Of a stretch of DNA of 36,234 bases, positions 7,759-15,402 are shown piece after piece. Within the stretch, counting starts at the first letter, position 1; each line of letters opens with the position of its first letter. A program made the position numbers and the translations under genes. Source of the DNA: a virus; IMG/VR virus record IMGVR_UViG_3300044591_002907, positions 1 through 36,234 of that record; one strand, 5' to 3'. The notes under the pieces were generated by a model. The model was not told the origin of the DNA, made no database searches, and saw only the letters and a program-made list of their open reading frames with translations.

Positions 7759-9060
7759 CTAGGCTTTCTCCGCCTTGTCGCCGGTGAAGTCTTCCCAGCG
7801 CTGGACGATCACGTCGCAGTAGCCGGGGTCGAGCTCGACGAGATACCCGCGGCGGCCGGTTCGCTGGGCGGCGATAAGCGTACTTCCAGAGCCTCCGAAA
7901 ATGTCGAGGACGATATCCCCATATTTCGACGAATTGTGGATTAGCTTTTCCAAGAGGCCCACCGGCTTTGTCGTCGGGTGAAGGCCGCTCTTACTTGGCC
8001 GGTCGTGCTCTATCGCCGTTGTTTGGATCGCTTCCTTGATCTGGAGAAGAGTCGCTAGAAGCTCGTCCTTCGAGAGGGCGGTCGGGTCGGCCAGCTTCTC
8101 GATAAGTGTCTTCTTGTCGAATCCCCCGTACCAGGTATGGGCTGCTCCTTCTTTCCAGCCATAGAAAATCGGTTCGTGCTGGGATTGGTAGTCCTGCTGC
8201 CCGAGAACCATCGTCTGTTTGACCCAGATCAAGGTCTGCCGAACGGACATATTCGATCCCTGGAGGGCCAGTTCGAATTCGACTCGCCCAGCATCTGGGA
8301 GAAAGCAATAGAAGGGAGCTCCGGCTGGAATAGCCGAGGCCGCGGCAGAGAGGGCGTCCTGCAGGAATAGCCGAAGCCCTTCTCCGGAAAGATTGTCGTT
8401 AGCGATGTCTCGATGGTCTGTATCGCTGACCGTGTTCGCCTTCTTTGAGTAATTGACCCCGTAGGGCGGGTCGGTTAGGAGGAGGTTCGCTGAGCTTCCG
8501 TCCATGAGCTGATCGATTACCGCCTGGTCGGTACTGTCTCCACAGATCAAGCGATGGGGGCCAAGAAGCCAGACGTCCCCGGGCTCGGTTCTGGTGTTAT
8601 CCGGATCCGGGGTTTCTGGGACCTCGTCCGGATCGGTGTTCCCGGGAACTACTGCGTCTTCGCCGAGCTCTTGTAGAAGGTGAGTAAGAGCGGTCTCGTC
8701 GTAGCCGGTTCCTTCGAGATCGTCTAGCTCGCTAAGCATGTTCCAGAGAGCCTGGTCGTCGTACTCGGCTAGATCGTTAGCCCGGTTATCGATAAGCACT
8801 ATTCGGGCGGCCTGGTCTTCGTCTGCATCTACCCAGGTCGCGGCGATCTCTTCCCAGCCAAGATCTCGAGCGGCCTTGTAAGTGTGGTTCCCGGCGAGAA
8901 TCTCGCTCGTTCTTTTATTGGCTACTACTGGCCGGTATTGGCCATTTACTCGAAGGCTCTCCTTAATGGCCTCGAGGTTTCCTTGCCGCGGATTGCCTTC
9001 TCGCTCTCGGAGGGAATCAATCGGAACGAGGAGCTTTTCTAGGTCTGCCGGAACTCTCAC
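7759..9060 (-). CDS. ParB-N domain fused to a DNA adenine/cytosine-N4 methyltransferase
   Basis: This is a 433-residue two-domain protein. Residues about 5-130 match the ParB-like N-terminal (ParB/Srx-fold) domain, with 'NPRQGNLEAIKESLRVNGQYRPVV' then 'ILAGNHTYKAARDLGW'. Residues about 158-430 are an exocyclic amino methyltransferase of beta-type order: catalytic DPPY (197-200) comes before the SAM-binding DIFGGSGST (386-394), with HPTTKP at 361-366. It would methylate phage DNA, giving protection from host restriction or marking packaging sites (inference). It is followed ten bases later by terS. The start is a GTG at 9058-9060; there is no ATG in frame between the upstream stop and there. 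The target sequence cannot be predicted. Confidence 0.93.
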   Translation of the reverse strand: MRVPADLEKLLVPIDSLREREGNPRQGNLEAIKESLRVNGQYRPVVANKRTSEILAGNHTYKAARDLGWEEIAATWVDADEDQAARIVLIDNRANDLAEYDDQALWNMLSELDDLEGTGYDETALTHLLQELGEDAVVPGNTDPDEVPETPDPDNTRTEPGDVWLLGPHRLICGDSTDQAVIDQLMDGSSANLLLTDPPYGVNYSKKANTVSDTDHRDIANDNLSGEGLRLFLQDALSAAASAIPAGAPFYCFLPDAGRVEFELALQGSNMSVRQTLIWVKQTMVLGQQDYQSQHEPIFYGWKEGAAHTWYGGFDKKTLIEKLADPTALSKDELLATLLQIKEAIQTTAIEHDRPSKSGLHPTTKPVGLLEKLIHNSSKYGDIVLDIFGGSGSTLIAAQRTGRRGYLVELDPGYCDVIVQRWEDFTGDKAEKA

Positions 9061-9154
9061 TGTCCAAGGCTGCCCGAGGTCTATTTGGCTGCGCCATCTT
9101 TTCCGCTAGATAGAAGGGCGGCGCGCGATCCCGAGCCCGTGGCAGGGTCGATAA

Positions 9155-9718
9155 ATGGAGATCGACCCAGTTCATGAACGCGAAACCCTCCTTAAGCGCC
9201 TAGTAGTCCGATCGCAGTCCAAGCTCCCCTGTTCCGTCCTTCTCGACGAGGGCCCGCTAGATGATCCAGCTCGGCCGTTCGAGGTCTTCGATCTCTTTTT
9301 CGCTCTTCCGGCTTCAAGCCAAAGCCGAATCGATCCCAAGACCGCCGACGGAGCCGAGCTGATCAACGCGCTGGTAGAAGGGGCGGCCGGGCTGATCGTT
9401 AATCGGTTTAAGGAGCTCCTACCTGGCTTCGAGGGCCCGATAAAGACGATCGGTATCTCGGCCGAGATCGATTGGGCTTTCGACGATGAAGTCTTCGAAG
9501 CCGAAGGTATGCTCGGCGACCTCTGGGACGAGACCGCGATTCCAGCTCGGCTTACTTTCTACGCTCGCTTCGTTGCCCCGGTTGATCAGATCGCCGGGCG
9601 CTGTCGAACCGCTCCGCTTCCAAAGCTACCCGGGCCAAGTCGGCCGGGCCCCTGGGCTAGAGAGAGCGAAGAGGAAGAAGAGCTGCGCGATCCCCCGATC
9701 GAGTGGTTCCAGCCCTAA
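9155..9718 (+). CDS. Reversed hypothetical protein (187 aa)
   Basis: This rightward gene fills the only large gap in the leftward operon between the methyltransferase (starts 9060) and the fibre gene ending at 9715; its stop overlaps that gene by four bases. The encoded protein is soluble and acidic. The central part (residues 55-150) looks like an ordered alpha/beta fold, and the C-terminal 30 residues are low-complexity, with 'ESEEEEEL'. The ribosome-binding site is weak (GCAGGG about eight bases before ATG). No terminator follows, so its transcript would run antisense into the convergent fibre gene. I recognise no family. It is accepted as real because no opposing frame covers the interval and its composition is protein-like. 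Confidence 0.65.
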   Translation: MEIDPVHERETLLKRLVVRSQSKLPCSVLLDEGPLDDPARPFEVFDLFFALPASSQSRIDPKTADGAELINALVEGAAGLIVNRFKELLPGFEGPIKTIGISAEIDWAFDDEVFEAEGMLGDLWDETAIPARLTFYARFVAPVDQIAGRCRTAPLPKLPGPSRPGPWARESEEEEELRDPPIEWFQP

Positions 9719-11088
9719 ACGCGAACGCTATTAACGACGAATCCAGCCAAGCCGGTCGAGTTCCACGCTTCTCGGTGGAGAACGTACGCCTTCCCATCCA
9801 CGATCTGGAGCTCGGCGTCCCAGCCCGGAAAAGTCCCTTCGAAGTTCGGAAGAAGGCGAGCAGAGCCTCCACCGAGCTCGGTCCAAGAAGTCCCGTCTTT
9901 CCTGAAAAGCCAGAGCCCGCGTTCGGTTGAAGTCATGCCCGGGCCCTGACCGAAAACGAGAACGTACTCCTTGCCCTCGTAGTGCTGCCAGCCGGCGAGA
10001 TTCATATTGGGGAGCGGAAGGCCCTCGGTTGTCGTGGTCCAAGTGGTCCCGCTGGTGTTTCGGATAATCGAGTAGCTGCTAGTCGGGCTCGAAGTGGTTC
10101 CGACTAGACATCCGGTCCCGTCAATCTGGCGAAGGAATGCTTTTCCGAAAGACGATCCGACGGTTACGAAGGTGCTCTGGCTATTCGAAAAGCCCAAGGT
10201 CGGGGTATAAACCGGAAAGTAGCCGCTAAATGGTCCCGAAGATCCTCTCCAAAACCAAGCCTTCGAGCCGTTATTGGATATTCCCCTAAGAGGGGAGCTT
10301 GCGATATTTACGCTCGTTTTTCTGCTCCAGCCCTCGGTCTCTAGTCGAGAGGCGACAAGGCGGGTCGTAGTTGAGCTCGAGGAAGAGCCGTAAATCTCGT
10401 CCCAAAAGAAATAGAGCGAGCCGTCTAGGATGCAAAAATCCCCGCCTCTAAAGGCGAGATGGTCGGAGAGGGTAGGAAGTCCGGTCGGGGTCATGTCCTC
10501 CCAAGTAGTGCCGGAAGTGTGCCGAAAGATCTTTAGCTTCGGAGAGGTCATTTCGGGGGCCCCGCTGCCTGTTGTCCCCCCGGTCTTTGAGCGATGGAGG
10601 AGAGCGATATAGAGGCTTCCTTCCCAAGAGATAAGCCCAGCGGTCGGCTCGGCCGAGTCGGTATCCGCGTCTCCAAAAGAGCTCTCGTCGCTTAGATGGT
10701 CCCAGCCCTTTGTCGCCTTTCGAGCTATGACTAGCGGAAAGACTCGAGAGTAGGCAGGAGAAGAGGAGGACTGCTGAGCAAAGACCGGCTCCCCGTCAAT
10801 GGTTCCCAGAGATCCGGTCGTTTCTAGATACTTCCTCGAGCAGAAAAGAAGCTGGCCTTCGTGTTTGATCGGCAGGCGTCGTACGAGGCTAGTCGTTGCT
10901 AGAGATTGATTGCCGATATATAGATTTAGGTCCCAGAGGCCGAACTGGGCCCCTAGGGCTGGCCAAGCGCTAATCCTGGGATCGCTCCCGGTTGGGCCCC
11001 CAATATTCCTCGTTACTGTTTCCCAGGCGTTATCGCGAGCCGCTTCGGTTAAGGGGACCTGGTCGTGGGCAATCGCTAGCGATGACAT
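9715..11088 (-). CDS. Putative receptor-binding / beta-propeller tail protein
   Basis: This 457-residue protein is rich in Ser, Thr, Gly and Trp. Repeating blades are visible: 'IFRHTSGTTWEDMTPTGLP', 'IIRNTSGTTWTTTTEGLP' and 'LFRKDGTSWTELGGG'. Each ends in a 'G(T)TW..' turn, and each is separated by beta-strand runs such as 'GSLYIALLH', 'GSLYFFW' and 'GKAYVLHRE'. This is the look of a Kelch/sialidase-like beta-propeller of the sort found as adhesion heads in siphovirus tails. It starts 3 bases after the upstream collagen-like fibre gene ends, so the two probably form one adhesion device. The exact fold is inferred from the repeats, not from a known family match. Confidence 0.7.
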   Translation of the reverse strand: MSSLAIAHDQVPLTEAARDNAWETVTRNIGGPTGSDPRISAWPALGAQFGLWDLNLYIGNQSLATTSLVRRLPIKHEGQLLFCSRKYLETTGSLGTIDGEPVFAQQSSSSPAYSRVFPLVIARKATKGWDHLSDESSFGDADTDSAEPTAGLISWEGSLYIALLHRSKTGGTTGSGAPEMTSPKLKIFRHTSGTTWEDMTPTGLPTLSDHLAFRGGDFCILDGSLYFFWDEIYGSSSSSTTTRLVASRLETEGWSRKTSVNIASSPLRGISNNGSKAWFWRGSSGPFSGYFPVYTPTLGFSNSQSTFVTVGSSFGKAFLRQIDGTGCLVGTTSSPTSSYSIIRNTSGTTWTTTTEGLPLPNMNLAGWQHYEGKEYVLVFGQGPGMTSTERGLWLFRKDGTSWTELGGGSARLLPNFEGTFPGWDAELQIVDGKAYVLHREAWNSTGLAGFVVNSVRV

Positions 11089-11090
11089 GG

Positions 11091-11930
11091 TTACCCATTT
11101 ACTCGGTAGGAGAGGTAGTAGCGATCGCTCGTGATGTTCTCCACGCGAACCTCGAAGAGGTCCCCAGGGCTAAGAGAAATCGTCCCGCCAGTCCCCGGGT
11201 AGACGAGGACGCCGTTTCGCTTTCTCCAGACCAATGTCCCGTCGCCGGTCTCGGTCTCTTGAAAAATAGAAAGCGTTCGCCCGGTGCTATTTACCCAGCC
11301 GAGAACTCTTGTCTCTACCCAGGGGCCGAGAGAAAGGCTGGTAGCCGCTGCCGGGCCTTGGGCTCCTGTTGGCCCGGCTGGGCCGGCTGGCCCCGCGGAT
11401 CCGGTCGCTCCTACTGCTCCCCGCTGAGTAAAAAGAGTCCATTTATCCCCGGCTACCCCGGGGTTATTTCCGCTGTTCGAAGTATGGGCGGTTTCGCAGA
11501 TATAAGTGGAGCCTTCGTAGCGAACGAGCGCGTTCTTCTGGTAGGAAAGGCCGGAGGCCCAAGCTCCTCTCCAGATTCCAACCTGGACGGCGGTCGTTGT
11601 GTTGTCGCCTCCGGGCCCTTGAGGTCCCTCGACCGACTGAACGATGAGGCTCCAGAAAAGCGGGTTAGCCGAAGGCGCCTTATTCGAGTTCGCCTGAAGG
11701 CAGATATAGGCCGAACCGTTGCCCCCGGTAGCCGTTGTATGGACGACCACGTCGAGTTCGGAATAGCTCTTCGAGCTGCTCCAAGCTCCGGTCGGGTTCC
11801 AGCTTTGGGCGTCTTCGCCGGGGATACCGATTCCGGGATCGCCCTTCTCCCCGACATTTCTCTGGGCTACCTTTACGACCTCCTCGGTCTGGATTACCAG
11901 GTGCCGATCGTTCGCTCTAGAGGTGGCCAT
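11091..11930 (-). CDS. Tail fibre with CBM5/12-like modules and collagen-like repeats
   Basis: This 279-residue protein starts at the ATG 11928-11930 (MATSRANDRH), preceded by GGAGAG and overlapping the upstream stop as TAATG; a longer frame to 12029 is antisense to nothing but lies inside the upstream gene, so it is rejected. Order of parts: an N-terminal attachment segment; 'KGDPGIGIPGEDA' collagen-like; a first carbohydrate-binding-like module ('WNPTGAWSSSKSYSELDVV...'); a second ('WRGAWASGLSYQKNALVRYEGSTYIC', CBM5/12-like); a second Gly-X-Y collagen-like run ('GPAGPAGPTGAQGP'); and a C-terminal beta-rich tip. It probably binds host cell-surface glycans. Confidence 0.85.
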   Translation of the reverse strand: MATSRANDRHLVIQTEEVVKVAQRNVGEKGDPGIGIPGEDAQSWNPTGAWSSSKSYSELDVVVHTTATGGNGSAYICLQANSNKAPSANPLFWSLIVQSVEGPQGPGGDNTTTAVQVGIWRGAWASGLSYQKNALVRYEGSTYICETAHTSNSGNNPGVAGDKWTLFTQRGAVGATGSAGPAGPAGPTGAQGPAAATSLSLGPWVETRVLGWVNSTGRTLSIFQETETGDGTLVWRKRNGVLVYPGTGGTISLSPGDLFEVRVENITSDRYYLSYRVNG

Positions 11931-12301
11931 TAGCTCTCCTCTCTGGCGTACTCTCGAAGAACGATCAGAGGCCAGCGAAAGGAAGTCACGTCCCCGGTCG
12001 AGGTGTTCCTTAGATCTAGCTCGGCCCAAAGCCTCGAAGCGCCGGTAGCGGAAACGGTCGCCTGCGTCTGTTCGGCCGAGATCTCGATCGAAATCCCGTC
12101 GGCTAGATAGACGCCGTCTCCATCTACAAGCTCGAGAAGGACCGGCGCCCCCGAATCAACGGTTCCGGCTCGGATCTGGAGAAGAGCCGAGTAGTCCTCC
12201 GAGTAATCGATCGGATCGCCGTTCGAATCGGTCACAGCCAAGGTGTCGGTATAGGTCGTCCCTTGGGCTAGTTCTCGAGGTTCAAGGTATGCAGCCGCCA
12301 T
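11930..12301 (-). CDS. Small beta-sandwich tail/fibre-associated protein
   Basis: This 123-residue protein starts at the ATG 12299-12301. It is predicted to be nearly all beta: 'GTTYTDTLAVTDSNGDPIDYSEDYSALLQIR', 'ISIEISAEQTQATVSATG' and 'WPLIVLREYARE'. Many tail and fibre loci carry such a small Ig/jelly-roll-like protein before the fibre gene (BppU-N-like or T4-baseplate-like adaptor), so a role as fibre adaptor is likely but inferred. Its stop and the fibre start overlap as TAATG. The start codon and its G-rich ribosome-binding site lie inside a hairpin (12299-12326), suggesting translational control. Confidence 0.65.
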   Translation of the reverse strand: MAAAYLEPRELAQGTTYTDTLAVTDSNGDPIDYSEDYSALLQIRAGTVDSGAPVLLELVDGDGVYLADGISIEISAEQTQATVSATGASRLWAELDLRNTSTGDVTSFRWPLIVLREYAREES

Positions 12302-12326
12302 CCCCCCGATACTGATTAGGGGGATG
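12299..12326 (-). promoter_or_regulatory. Hairpin masking the start of the 11930-12301 gene
   Basis: On the minus strand CATCCCCC (12326-12319) can pair with GGGGGATG (12306-12299) across a 12-base loop. The downstream arm contains both the G-rich ribosome-binding site and the ATG start. There is no U tract, so a terminator is less likely than a translational switch or coupling device after the metallophosphoesterase stop at 12351. Confidence 0.6.
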
Positions 12327-12350
12327 ACGGCCGCGCCGGAGGCTCGCTTC

Positions 12351-13598
12351 TTACTGCCAGCGCTCGCCGCGCCAGACTAGGACCCCGTTCTGGTAGGAAG
12401 CGAGGTCGATCTGGTAATGGCCATCGGGCCAGACGGCGACCGTTGCGAAGCCCTGCTGCCAATCGGTCGAGCGGCTCGAGGTGTATCCGAGGCCGTTCGG
12501 CTTGCAGAGGCAGCCGATCTCCGCGCCCTGGAGGGTGTAAGAGCCCTTCAGGGTATGAACCGTTCGGCTGACGATTGCCGCCCGGTGGGTGTGGCCGTGG
12601 ATAACCCCGGCTTCGAGGTGCTCCATTGCTGCATGCGGCGAAGTGCCGCTCTTGCGCCGAGCGACGTCGCCGTGGGTAGCGACAAGGCGCGGCGCGAGCT
12701 CGATCATCGGGTGGGGGTAAGTCCCCAGGTCCGAAGTTACGAGCTCGACTCCAAGCTCTTCGAGCCGGAGTAGGTAGGCGAGGTCGAGGACGGAGTTCCC
12801 GGCTTCTTCAGCCCGGGCGATTCCGAAAACCTCCTTCGCCTGGTTCAAGAGGTACCGCTGGAGGCGTACCTCGTGGTTCCCGATGAGATAGCGAGCTCGC
12901 GTTCCCTCCGGGAGATTGGCCATGTAGTTAGCGAGGATCCGGTAGGAGCTATCTATGCATTCCTGTACCGAGTTCGACCACTGGCCGGGGTTCAGCTGCT
13001 GGTACGAAGAGACGCTCTCAAAGTCGCCGAGGTCTCCAATATGGACCAGCTCGTCGGGCCCGACGTCGCGGAGGAATTGGAGGACCAATTCGTGGAGCGG
13101 TTCGTCGAGTCCGTTTGGTGCCTGTTCGTCTCCGAGGATGACGTAAAGGCGGGGCTCGGTCTTAGCCTTCTTACTGCGCTTCGGCCGGGCCCGGAAGACC
13201 GTCTTCTCTCCGGCCATGGCCGGTTCGGGAAGCTCGATCTTTGGAGCGATGGAAACCGAAATCGTTCGAGAGACCTTGGGGTCTTTCGCCGTTCCGGCGT
13301 CTCGCTTGGAGAGATCAACCTTAAGGACGTCCCACTCTGAGTCCTCGAGGCCGTGCTCGGAAAGAAGCTCCTCGGGCTTCTTAAGGTCTCGCTCTTCGAG
13401 AGAGCCGGAGACGCTTACGGCGTCGGTTAGCTTTCGCTTCGCGGCGCGTTCCGTTGCTTCCTCGCCCTGGTTGTCGTGCAGCCAGGACGAGAGAGTGGTC
13501 CTCGGTATTCCGAGGGCCTTGGCTGCTCCCGAGACGGTGCCGGCCGTCTGGAGAGCCTCCTGGATTTGGGCCTCTGACGGCTTAGCTCGCTTCGCCAT
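12351..13598 (-). CDS. HTH-metallophosphoesterase fusion
   Basis: This 415-residue protein has two parts. Residues 8-42 are a Fis/terminase-like helix-turn-helix ('GTVSGAAKALGIPRTTLSSWL'). Residues about 148-395 are a calcineurin-like metallophosphoesterase with a complete metal-binding set: GDEQ (156-159), HIGDLGD (186-192), GNHE (240-243), THGD (308-311) and HGHTH (334-338). The middle 45-147 is charged and probably flexible. Such phage enzymes may act as nucleases or phosphatases tethered to DNA; the substrate cannot be read from sequence. The start ATG is preceded by AGAAAGGA. It overlaps the holin gene by 17 bases. The second metal-motif residue is Gln where His is common (GDEQ versus GDxH), a tolerated change in SbcD-distant members. 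Confidence 0.9.
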   Translation of the reverse strand: MAKRAKPSEAQIQEALQTAGTVSGAAKALGIPRTTLSSWLHDNQGEEATERAAKRKLTDAVSVSGSLEERDLKKPEELLSEHGLEDSEWDVLKVDLSKRDAGTAKDPKVSRTISVSIAPKIELPEPAMAGEKTVFRARPKRSKKAKTEPRLYVILGDEQAPNGLDEPLHELVLQFLRDVGPDELVHIGDLGDFESVSSYQQLNPGQWSNSVQECIDSSYRILANYMANLPEGTRARYLIGNHEVRLQRYLLNQAKEVFGIARAEEAGNSVLDLAYLLRLEELGVELVTSDLGTYPHPMIELAPRLVATHGDVARRKSGTSPHAAMEHLEAGVIHGHTHRAAIVSRTVHTLKGSYTLQGAEIGCLCKPNGLGYTSSRSTDWQQGFATVAVWPDGHYQIDLASYQNGVLVWRGERWQ

Positions 13599-13878
13599 CG
13601 TCCGAGTCCTTTCTCCGGTTACGCCGGAGGAGGCGCTTTCTCTCCTCTGGCGGGAGCGGGGTTACCGCTCCTCTCGCGCTAGCCGCCGAAGCGACCAGAA
13701 CGAAAGCGACTACCAGCGCGTCGATTCTGTCGAGCTGGGAGTCGGTGAGCTCGAGGACTCCTCCGCTTACAAGAAGCGCGAGAACGGTCCTTACGAGCAC
13801 GGGCTCGGCCTGAATCTTCGCCCAGACTCGGCCGGCTACCGAGAGAGCGAAATCCTTTAGGCCTTTCCACTGTTTCAT
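13582..13878 (-). CDS. Holin-like small membrane protein
   Basis: This 98-residue protein has two hydrophobic segments, 'VLVRTVLALLVSGGVLEL' (about 28-45) and 'IDALVVAFVLVASAASARGAV' (about 52-72), joined by 'TDSQLDRIDA'. A highly charged C-terminus (PPEERKRLLRRNRRKDSDD) follows. This matches the general form of actinophage holin-like proteins, in which a 'LTDEQ...I' hinge separates two helices and 'R..VTP' follows the second. It would form membrane lesions timing endolysin release, although it lies far from the endolysin gene (25.2 kb). The end overlaps the metallophosphoesterase start by 17 bases, implying co-translation. The start ATG is at 13876-13878. Confidence 0.8.
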   Translation of the reverse strand: MKQWKGLKDFALSVAGRVWAKIQAEPVLVRTVLALLVSGGVLELTDSQLDRIDALVVAFVLVASAASARGAVTPLPPEERKRLLRRNRRKDSDDGEAS

Positions 13879-13983
13879 CTGCTCTGCTTTCTGCCTAGGC
13901 CCGCTAGATATTCGGTCTAGGCCGATTGAAAGTAAGCCCCTATTCCGGGCGCACCAGAGATTTCGCTTAAGGCATTTTTTGCC

Positions 13984-14781
13984 CTAGGAATTGGGGTTCT
14001 CGAGCGCTTCTCGAAGCATCCGAAGAGCCCGCTCTTCTCGAGCGGCGAAAAGCTGGGTAAGAACGCGGGTAGCCTGGAGGGCCCCTTCTCTCTCGACTCG
14101 GTCTCGCTGCTCTTGGGTGAGCTTGGAGAGATCCTTTTCTCGAGCTAGGGCGTAAGGAGGATTAGCCCGGAGAAGAAAGAGAACGCCGGCCAGCTCCTCT
14201 TCGGTCAAGTCTTCGAGCTGAGGATGGCGGCGCAGAGGCTCGAGGAGCTTTTCCTTTAGCTCGGTCGGAAGCTTGGTCGGGATCGTCGTTTCGCCTTCTC
14301 GCCAAGCCCTCTCGGCTCGGTGATAGGGGCGCCGGGCGCACCAGCCCTGGGTCGGTAGCTCGTAGGGCTGAAGCCCGAGCCGCCATAGGAGCTCTTCGAG
14401 GCTTTCTCTCTTGATCGGAAGGAGCTTCGCCGAAAAATGGAGCTCCTCGCCTGGGCCCGATCGATCGGAAAGCCCGATCCAGCTTCGAAGGCGCGCGTCC
14501 CAGCTCCCGCCCGGCTGATCTTCTGAGCCCATAAAAACTGCGCGCCTCTGGAGAAGGGCGTCTCTTTCTTCCTTTCGGCTCGCGGCGATAGTTCGAGGAG
14601 CTTCGGAACAAGCTCTAACGAGCGCGGTCCCGGGTTCCTTAAGAGCGAGGTAGCGCTGATACACGTCGGAGAATTCGTTCGGGGTATTGAAGAGCTCAAA
14701 GGCGAGGAAGTGCGTCGCCGAGGCGTAGCTGGCTCGTACCCAGCCCTTAGGCGGCTCGGCGGGAAGGTGTTCGTAGAGCAT
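13984..14781 (-). CDS. Hypothetical protein (265 aa)
   Basis: This is a soluble, helix-rich protein of 265 residues with many Arg, Glu and Leu. The C-terminal third (about 175-262) reads as amphipathic helices or coiled coil ('LTEEELAGVLFLLRANPPYA', 'REERALRMLREALE'). The N-terminal half contains 'TPNEFSDVYQRYLALKEPG' and 'SWDARLRSWIGL'. There are no metal-binding clusters, nucleotide-binding loops or membrane helices. It lies in a leftward group with two small regulators upstream and the holin downstream. I do not recognise a family. DNA replication or transcription control are possibilities only because those functions are otherwise missing. Confidence 0.7.
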   Translation of the reverse strand: MLYEHLPAEPPKGWVRASYASATHFLAFELFNTPNEFSDVYQRYLALKEPGTALVRACSEAPRTIAASRKEERDALLQRRAVFMGSEDQPGGSWDARLRSWIGLSDRSGPGEELHFSAKLLPIKRESLEELLWRLGLQPYELPTQGWCARRPYHRAERAWREGETTIPTKLPTELKEKLLEPLRRHPQLEDLTEEELAGVLFLLRANPPYALAREKDLSKLTQEQRDRVEREGALQATRVLTQLFAAREERALRMLREALENPNS

Positions 14782-14821
14782 GCTTCGACCCTGCCGAAGT
14801 CCTTATCCCTTTAGCCAGGAT

Positions 14822-15115
14822 TCACGCATAGCGGCCGAGAGCAATGTCGGCCGAGTCGGAAAGAACCTCGGCTATTGCGAGCTTGTATTCCCGGCGGAGG
14901 GGAACGATCTTCCCGAGGACCGGATGGGGCTCGAGTTCGTCTTCGAGCCAGGCCATCGCCCGGCGGTGAATTTCTCCTACCTCGTTTTCGGTGTAGCCCC
15001 GTCGGCGGAGCTGGGCTTGGAGCTTGTCTTCGTACTGCGGGTCTAGCGGCTGGCGGCTTTGGGTTAGAAGGGTGGTATCCATTCCTCGAAAATTGCAGCC
15101 GGGGACGAGCTTCAC
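14822..15115 (-). CDS. Hypothetical protein (97 aa)
   Basis: This small soluble charged protein has 'YEDKLQAQLRRRGYTENEVGEIHRRAMAWLEDELEPHPVLG' as its core, which reads as two or three helices. The frame starts at a GTG (15113-15115) with little ribosome-binding signal; an ATG eleven codons in (15080-15082) follows GAGGA directly and is an equally good candidate, giving 86 residues. It is twelve bases downstream of the XRE regulator, so probably co-transcribed with it. Function unknown. Confidence 0.6.
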   Translation of the reverse strand: MKLVPGCNFRGMDTTLLTQSRQPLDPQYEDKLQAQLRRRGYTENEVGEIHRRAMAWLEDELEPHPVLGKIVPLRREYKLAIAEVLSDSADIALGRYA

Positions 15116-15126
15116 TGGAATTTCGC

Positions 15127-15402
15127 TTAGTAGAGAAGCCTTGTCGGATCTAGGGCCGCTCTATGAGGGCGGCGAGTCCTTCGCTGTGGCTGGCCGGTCG
15201 GCCGAGGCGGTCCGGCTGAAAGCTCGAGCTCGTCTCCCATTGCTCGAAGAAAGCGGGCTAGGGTCTCAAAGCTTGGAGAGACCGCCCCTCGTTCGATTCG
15301 CGAGATCTGCCCCTGGCTCGTTCGCGCTAGGGCCGCGAGCTGCTTCTGGGTAAGGCCGCGAAGCTCTCGGCGGCTGCGAAGAAGTTCTCCGGGATCGCTC
15401 AT
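15127..15402 (-). CDS. XRE-family HTH regulator
   Basis: This 91-residue protein starts at the ATG 15400-15402. Residues 5-62 are a Cro/CI-type (HTH_3) domain: 'LLRSRRELRGLTQKQLAALARTSQGQISRIERGAVSPSFETLARFLRAMG'. The C-terminus is basic and Pro/Arg-rich. It would bind an operator as a dimer and is a candidate immunity repressor or toxin-antitoxin-type antitoxin. It overlaps the preceding gene stop as ATGA, so the two are translationally coupled; the arrangement of a small protein followed by an XRE gene is also typical of toxin-antitoxin pairs. A dyad at 15899-15915 is a candidate operator for this operon. Confidence 0.9.
   Translation of the reverse strand: MSDPGELLRSRRELRGLTQKQLAALARTSQGQISRIERGAVSPSFETLARFLRAMGDELELSAGPPRPTGQPQRRTRRPHRAALDPTRLLY

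Noticed and set aside
10992-11933. 313-residue plus-strand frame opposite the collagen-like fibre
   Set aside because: The minus strand encodes collagen-like and CBM modules; the plus frame is compositional noise.
11931-12029. Longer start for the collagen-like fibre
   Set aside because: It would lie within the upstream gene; the ATG at 11928-11930 has GGAGAG and overlaps the stop as TAATG.
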